Origin: Clarireedia homoeocarpa
Lineage: Eukaryota; Ascomycota; Leotiomycetes; Helotiales; Rutstroemiaceae
Direction of reading: 5' to 3'
Length of the DNA stretch: 64,000 nt
Assembly: GCA_001465935.1 (NCBI GenBank)
Contig: LNKV01000022.1
Location: 434,001-498,000 of the forward strand
Shown here: one piece after another, positions 58,737-64,000 of the stretch
Layout of the letters: every line of letters starts with the position of its first letter
Numbering within the stretch: position 1 is the stretch's first letter
Position numbers and translations under genes: made by a program
The notes under the pieces: model-generated
Seen by the model: the letters and a program-made list of their open reading frames with translations, nothing else
Told to the model about the DNA's origin: nothing
Database searches by the model: none

Positions 58737-60047
58737 TCACTCCCCTTCCTCCATCTTCTCCAACCCCCCAACGACCCTCTCAACTCTCGAATACGCAACC
58801 CCTAATTCTCCGACCCTTCCCTCTACAAACCCCACAAACCTCCTCAAACATAACCTCTCACTTCTCGATGGTAACCCCATCATCAACCTCTCATCTCCAC
58901 ACGACCCTAGAATTCCCGCTCTCAGCACCTCATCCAAGCGCTTTTGCATCACCAGATCCCCCCGGAGAACTTGCAGCCCTTGCTTGAACTTCGATTCCTG
59001 CACTTTGATTTCGTTTTCCGGATTGGAAGACTGTACAGTCGTACTAGGAGCCGTAACCGATGTTTCCACGCCCGAATCCCTCCTTTCTTTCTCCTTCCCT
59101 ATTAAGTCCTCAATTACTTCACCAATTACGCCTCTACTCCTTCTACAAAGAATCGTCTTGTGCACCATCGTCTTTCCCACCAACTCCCTCAATTTCGTAA
59201 GAGTAATGATCAGTAATTCCTTCGTATCATCACTAAGCTTGCGCGTCTTCACCACGGCGACTTCTTTTTTCCCAAACAAAAACGCCAGATTGGTCGAAAA
59301 ACGGGTTGTAAGCATTTCCTGGTATTCCAGAAATTGCGTACAGCGATTTAAGCGTTGTATTAAAGCGAGTGTATGTGGGGGGAGAGAAAGAGTCAAGTCG
59401 AGAGACAGCGTACTGGGTGTGGGGGCTGCGGAGGGGGTGCGGGATGTTGGGGCTGAGGGGGCAATAGAGTAGTAACCCGAGTCACCGCATTCAACAGTTG
59501 GTTCCGGGAGAGTGGTGGGGCTGCAGCGGGAGGAAACGGTATCAGGGAGGGGGATATGGATTGCAGCAAAATCTATCGGTTCTTTTGTTTCATTGGACAG
59601 TCGTTGGCATGTTTGCTCGAGAATATCGGACTCGCTCCTGCGCTTGAGTGATTTGACGGCATTCCTATCTTTTGGTGAGGTGGGAGAATCAGCCGGATTT
59701 TTGCTCGACTCGGAAGCAGATCGCAACCTATTTAAAATTCTTCGGATCGTTTTCCTCCTCGGTCTTCTCGTATTAGGCGAAGAAGTAATCGCCGTCGCCG
59801 TCGAAGATATCGGTGATTTGTCCGAAGTGGTAGTGTCGGTGGTATTTTGACTTGATTCGTCTAGTGATGAAAGTGAAGGTTCAAAGGAAGTAGCGATGCT
59901 CAGTGTATGCATATCCTTCCTTCGCGAAGGGCCTGTAGTCGTATTCGTGGTCGTAGTTGTGGTCTTTGTTGCCGTTGTCGTCGTCGTTATGGTGGAGGAA
60001 GGTGAAGATGAGGAAAATAACAGAGAGAGACGTCTTGAGAGTGGCAT
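58737..60047 (-). CDS. Basic Ser/Thr-rich hypothetical protein
   Basis: Single exon. The start is placed at MPLSRRLSLLF (60047, 436 aa); an upstream in-frame Met would add 22 residues of unlikely sequence. The N-terminal 60 residues hold a poly-Thr run encoded by a GTT/GTC-rich stretch on the plus strand. Basic patches follow (RRPRRKTIRRILNRL, KSLKRRSESD). The C-terminal about 220 residues look helical and folded (LALIQRLNRCTQFLEYQEMLTTRF, TKELLIITLTKLRELVGKTMVHKTIL, QKRLDEVLRAGILGS). I recognise no family. The clear change from disordered to leucine-periodic sequence and the length of the open frame support a gene. Confidence 0.7.
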   Translation of the reverse strand: MPLSRRLSLLFSSSSPSSTITTTTTATKTTTTTTNTTTGPSRRKDMHTLSIATSFEPSLSSLDESSQNTTDTTTSDKSPISSTATAITSSPNTRRPRRKTIRRILNRLRSASESSKNPADSPTSPKDRNAVKSLKRRSESDILEQTCQRLSNETKEPIDFAAIHIPLPDTVSSRCSPTTLPEPTVECGDSGYYSIAPSAPTSRTPSAAPTPSTLSLDLTLSLPPHTLALIQRLNRCTQFLEYQEMLTTRFSTNLAFLFGKKEVAVVKTRKLSDDTKELLIITLTKLRELVGKTMVHKTILCRRSRGVIGEVIEDLIGKEKERRDSGVETSVTAPSTTVQSSNPENEIKVQESKFKQGLQVLRGDLVMQKRLDEVLRAGILGSCGDERLMMGLPSRSERLCLRRFVGFVEGRVGELGVAYSRVERVVGGLEKMEEGE

Positions 60048-60364
60048 CTTTTCGAAAATAGAATAAGAGAAACAGAAATCCAAAAATATATCGGGCCGTC
60101 TTTTTTGACTCAAATTTTTAAGGATTTTCGATAAAAAAAAAATTGGGTGGAGTTCAGATGATTTTCCTATCCAGCGGTACGTACCCCCCCTCCTCGGCTC
60201 TCCACAAACGATGGTGGGTTAGAAAATAGATGATGGGTTGGATAGAGGGGATTGTGGATGTCGATGGTGGTTGATGAGAATAGGATAGGATAGGAGGATC
60301 ACTGCAATGACAACAAAAATGGGTGTAGTACGTGTGATCGTCGTTGTAGTAGTAAATAACGAAT

Positions 60365-60722
60365 GAGTAGTAAGTAGTGAGTAGTGGGTAGTTGGGTAGT
60401 GGGTAGTGGGTAATGGGTAGTGGGTAGTTGGGTAGTGGGTAGTGGGTAATGGGTAGTGGGTAGTGGGTATTGAGTATTGAGTATTGAGTATTGAGTATTG
60501 AGTATTGAGTATTGAGTATTGAGTATTGAGTATTGAGTATTGAGTATTGAGTATAGGTGGTGAGGTATTGAAGTATCGAGTATTGAGTATTGAGTATTGA
60601 GTAGTGAGTATTGAGTATTGAGTATTGAGTAGTGAGTAGCGACTAGCGAGTAGTGTGAGCAGCGAGTAGTGAGTAGCGAGTAGTGAGTAGCGAGTAGTGT
60701 GAGTATTGAGTATTGAGTAGCG
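60365..60722. repeat. Heptamer arrays GGGTAGT then TATTGAG
   Basis: The first about 110 bp is built from GGGTAGT/GGGTAAT units. From about 60467 it switches to TATTGAG repeated over 20 times, interspersed with TAGTGAG and TAGCGAG variants up to 60722. All units are 7 bp. Confidence 0.93.
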
Positions 60723-61120
60723 AGTGCGGTGGATATACCGAGTGACAAGACAGATTCTTGTCTAACGCTTCGAAGCCGAGGATCCAAAATAGAAAATGCA
60801 AGACAAGCAGGTAGACAGGCAGGTACAAAGCAGGTATTGAATACGAAGTCGCGTGTGTGATATGAACCGGCAATTGTGTGATGTGGGTAAGAAGAAACGA
60901 ATGAAGAGGGTATCAATCCAGTCAGTCAATCAGTCAGTGCAGTCATGAATGAGACAATCAATCAATGAGCTCGCTCGTTCGCTGCTATGTCAATCAAGAA
61001 TCAATCCAATGCTCAAACACAGAGAGAGCGAGAAAGATCATTGATGAAAACCAAGGAAATCGTCGTAATGTAAACCAAAGTAAGAAGGTTGGTCGGTGGG
61101 TGTCTGTGGGTGTCGGTGGG

Positions 61121-61190
61121 TGTCAATGGGTAGGTAGATGGTGGGTAGTAGGTAGGTAGTAGGTAGGTAGTAGGTAGGTAGGTAGGCAGA
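61121..61190. repeat. GGTAGGTAGTA-type simple repeat
   Basis: Repeated GGTGGGTAGTAGGTAGGTAGTAGGTAGG; related in composition to the array 400 bp to the left. Confidence 0.8.
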
Positions 61191-62395
61191 CAGCTATACA
61201 AGTACTGCACATGAACAGCATAAAAACAAAGGGAAAAAAGAAAGGAAAAAACAAAAAGACACTGCGATGCGATGTAGTGCAATGCAATGCGACGAACGGT
61301 ACTCGGTCCTGGAGAAAAGAAGGGGGTGGGGGAAGAAGGGGAAGAGACAACGAGAAAAGAATAGGCGTCAAACTGTCCTTCCTATCTGTCGGCTAACGCT
61401 CAATCATCAAACGAATGGAAGAATCAACGAATGAGCCAACGAATGGATAATGAGCGATGAACATCCCGAGTCGGATAGGCAGGTGGGAACAAGAGAACAG
61501 AAAGGATTTGCGCTTCGACTGGAGCCAGAAGGGCGCGCATCAAGCAGCCGGGAGCACATCCAATCAGACAAAACGCAGATAAAAAAAGCCTGGGTCGGTC
61601 GGTGTCGGTTGTGTATAGAGGCGGAAAAATAGATGAGAGAGTAAAAAAAAAAAAGTGCCCCGAGATGCAGCGAGTGCGTGCGTGGGTGTGAGTGCGTGTA
61701 GTGCGGGTCAAAAGGAAAAGGGTCTTCGTTGTCTTGGTCTTGTAGTTATCTCAGCTCATCTCATCTCGTCTCGTCTCATCTGTTTCTCGCTCCTCTTCCA
61801 TCTGCTCTATCGTCTTGCAACTAACTGCCACGACGGATCGATTTAAGATTGGATCGATAATCACCTCTTTTTATCCCCTGCGTCGGCCCTACGAATGACA
61901 GAAGAAAACTGGAGACCAGCGCAAGGACAGGAGCAAGGACAAGAGGGATAAAAGATGAACATGTCACCCATCACCCATCACCCAGTTTATCCTTACCGAC
62001 AGATGGAGCTCTAGCGAGAGTGCAGCAGCATCCAAGTATCCGCTCCGCTGAAAATTTCATTCCTCACAAGCAATTGCAGCGCGCGAGGGGTAAATAGACA
62101 GGGGCTGGGATGGTTACAGTAGAGTTTGCCGTGTTTCCAAGCGGCCAGGATCATTACATCAGAGATGTTCTATGTTCTGTCTCACCGTCGATCCTGCGCA
62201 GAGTTCCAAGCAAAATGTCCGGATTTTAATGTATTTTTATATGGAGTTTGACCAGGGGCTGCTGGTAATGCTGGTAATTTTGGAACTTGGAAGTTTGATT
62301 CGGCTGTGGGATGTGATAGGCGTTTGATCGGATATCGTATCGGGGGAATGAGGTAAGGGAGGTGTACATATGTACATACTATACTTATGCTACCT

Positions 62396-62485
62396 TGGTA
62401 GTAATGGTAGTAATGGTAGTAATGTTAGTAATGGTAGTAATGTTAGTAATGCTAGTAATGGTAATAATGGTAATAATGCAAGTAA
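62396..62485. repeat. 9-bp tandem repeat TAGTAATGG/TAGTAATGT
   Basis: About ten units of a TAGTAATGG type, ending in GTAATAATG variants. Confidence 0.93.
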
Positions 62486-63579
62486 CGCTACTATAGTAAG
62501 CCAAGTAACGTGTCCCCTTTTCACTTCTTTCTCGTCTCGTCTTCTCTTCTCTTCTCTTCTTCTTCTCCGCTTCATTCCCCAACTCCTCCCCCCCCTTCCC
62601 CCCCAAAGAACAGAAAATACATCCTTCTGCCTGCCCTTACCGCACCTGTTCAGCTCTAACAAGTAATCGTTCACACGGCCCGTAAATAGCCATCCATCCC
62701 GTCATACCTGCATATGCACCCAAAATCCGCTACAACTAACAACCCCCACCCCTTGTTTCGAGAAAAACACACACACGACTGGGGGGGCTTTGATAACTCC
62801 CCATCTCCTTGCACTAAAAGTTGCTAGCACGTGCGACGGATCCAGGGCAAGACCACGTATGCACGCGTATCTACGCGATGGTAAGAGACATGTCTACCTA
62901 ACTCACCACGCACAGATAAGCATAATTATAGGCAGCCGAATATCGTATCTTGGTCAATGGAAAGTTCCTCAGCGAAGAAATGTCTTGACTCCTAGGCTGC
63001 CAAGGTGCTTGCTCGATTGGTCGGCGCAAGTCACGTGAGACTGTCATACATTTGGGTATGGGTACTGCCCGCGCTGGCAGTGAATATACTTTCTCCGACG
63101 ATAAAGCTTTCCCCTCTCCTTTCTCCACACAGCGTAGATGGCCATGCAACAATGTGGCTATGATGGCCTCGAACTTCTACAAGCATCTGCATCTCTAGCC
63201 GTACCTCTCTTCGCACCGGTCCAGCCCATCCCAACAACTTCTTAGTGATCAAGCCGAGCACGAACCAGATTTAGCTTTGTAATTCAGCTTCGGACTAAGA
63301 CTGATTGGTATATATATATTATTACAAAGCTCAACCCTCGCTGTCTCACCTACTTGCAGGATACTCCAGAGGGCATACACATCAGACTTCGCTGGGAGTC
63401 TTCCTCTCGCTACACTCTACGGGCCCTAGAACTATTCCAGTCAGCCAGAGCAGGGGACGATGAGGGGCTGAAACAAAAATATCCCATTCAGCTTGCTACA
63501 CCTTTCCTCTCACCAAAGCAAGCCTAAGCGCCCCTATCCCTAGTACGACGGCCATCTGATGGGGCCATCCCATTCATCT

Positions 63580-63615
63580 GCTTTGCTTTGCTTTGCTTTG
63601 CTTTGCTTTGCTTTA
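63580..63615. repeat. Pentanucleotide microsatellite (CTTTG)n
   Basis: Seven units of CTTTG, the last interrupted (CTTTA). Confidence 0.95.
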
Positions 63616-64000
63616 CATCTATCTACACGCACCTAGCCGGACGAGTGGACGGACAGACAGAGAGACGCATTATCAATCAGACAGCCCAGCCCACCTGTCA
63701 ACTTTCAAGAGAAGAGAAGAGAGAAGAGGAAGTCGCCCCGCTCAACTGCACAGTTGCGGGTTTCCAAGAAGCTTTTTTTCTTCTTGCCCAGGGTAGGATG
63801 TCAGGTAGATGCCATTGACATTACATTGATGAGTAGATGAGTTTCTGCTTGTATGGTGTATAATGGAATGAACAGATAAACAGGTGGATAGATGAGGGAA
63901 ACGAGATGAGAGGATTTGACTCGACTCGACTTTTGCTGAGCCGAGAAGCTCGGAGAGTGTACTGTATGTACTATCTATTAGTGAGCAGCAGTCCTCTCCA

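Larger units (their letters stand above)
60048..64000. other. 4-kb gene desert with simple-repeat arrays
   Basis: No gene supported. Holds four simple-repeat stretches (listed separately) plus TAGGTAGG-type sequence at 61130-61190. The long minus frame at 60299-60916 is a translation of the repeat array. A candidate TATA-like stretch TATATATATTATTAC lies at 63310-63324 without a matching gene. Confidence 0.6.

Noticed and set aside
60299..60916. 205-aa minus-strand open frame
   Set aside because: It is a translation of the 7-bp repeat arrays (YSILNTQ units); no gene character.

Overview
This is nuclear DNA of a filamentous ascomycete. Most genes are split by 45-75 nt introns with GTRNGT donors and YAG acceptors. 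The gene set is euascomycete-specific: an Ssr4-type SWI/SNF subunit, an Rtg2 homologue, an RCR protein, a fibroin-3-related protein, an amidoligase and a fungal STAND protein. The mix of plant-cell-wall, sugar-uptake and incompatibility-type genes, and general protein similarity, suggest a plant-associated leotiomycete of the Botrytis/Sclerotinia kind; this is inference from memory, not a search. There are no bacterial operons, so each gene must be read through its own splice sites. Exon coordinates were worked out by hand and checked for phase continuity. Layout: 1-16 kb is a dense core block: the 3' part of 6-phosphogluconate dehydrogenase, a low-complexity hypothetical, Ssr4, a GH15 hydrolase (minus), a Ymd8-like TPT transporter and Rtg2. 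16-26 kb is more accessory: a possible 28-aa split mini-gene, a secreted PL7 lyase, an LRR-like hypothetical, a C2H2 zinc-finger protein recoverable only after splicing, a MITE, a minisatellite and a MAL-type sugar permease. 26-28.5 kb has no convincing gene. 28.7-36.4 kb is a run of minus-strand membrane or surface genes: a Cys-rich single-pass protein, an RCR protein, a small secreted protein and a conserved transmembrane protein. 37.5-45.7 kb holds a divergent four-EF-hand calmodulin, an amidoligase, a short LTR-type element, a proline-directed-site-rich hypothetical and an FAD monooxygenase. 46.7-55.5 kb holds two tandem minus-strand incompatibility-type genes: an N-terminal fungal STAND domain plus about 14 ankyrin repeats, then a NACHT protein carrying an in-frame amber codon and an apparent frameshift. 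55.5-64 kb is nearly empty, with one basic Ser/Thr-rich hypothetical and several simple-repeat arrays. Most notable items: a miniature LTR retroelement (40364-41324) with a 4-bp target duplication, TATA box, tRNA-like primer site and polypurine tract but no coding capacity; a 191-bp MITE with perfect 34-bp inverted repeats at a TA site; the damaged NACHT gene whose amber codon looks like Trp TGG to TAG; and the zinc-finger gene, which seems to use a GC-AG intron.
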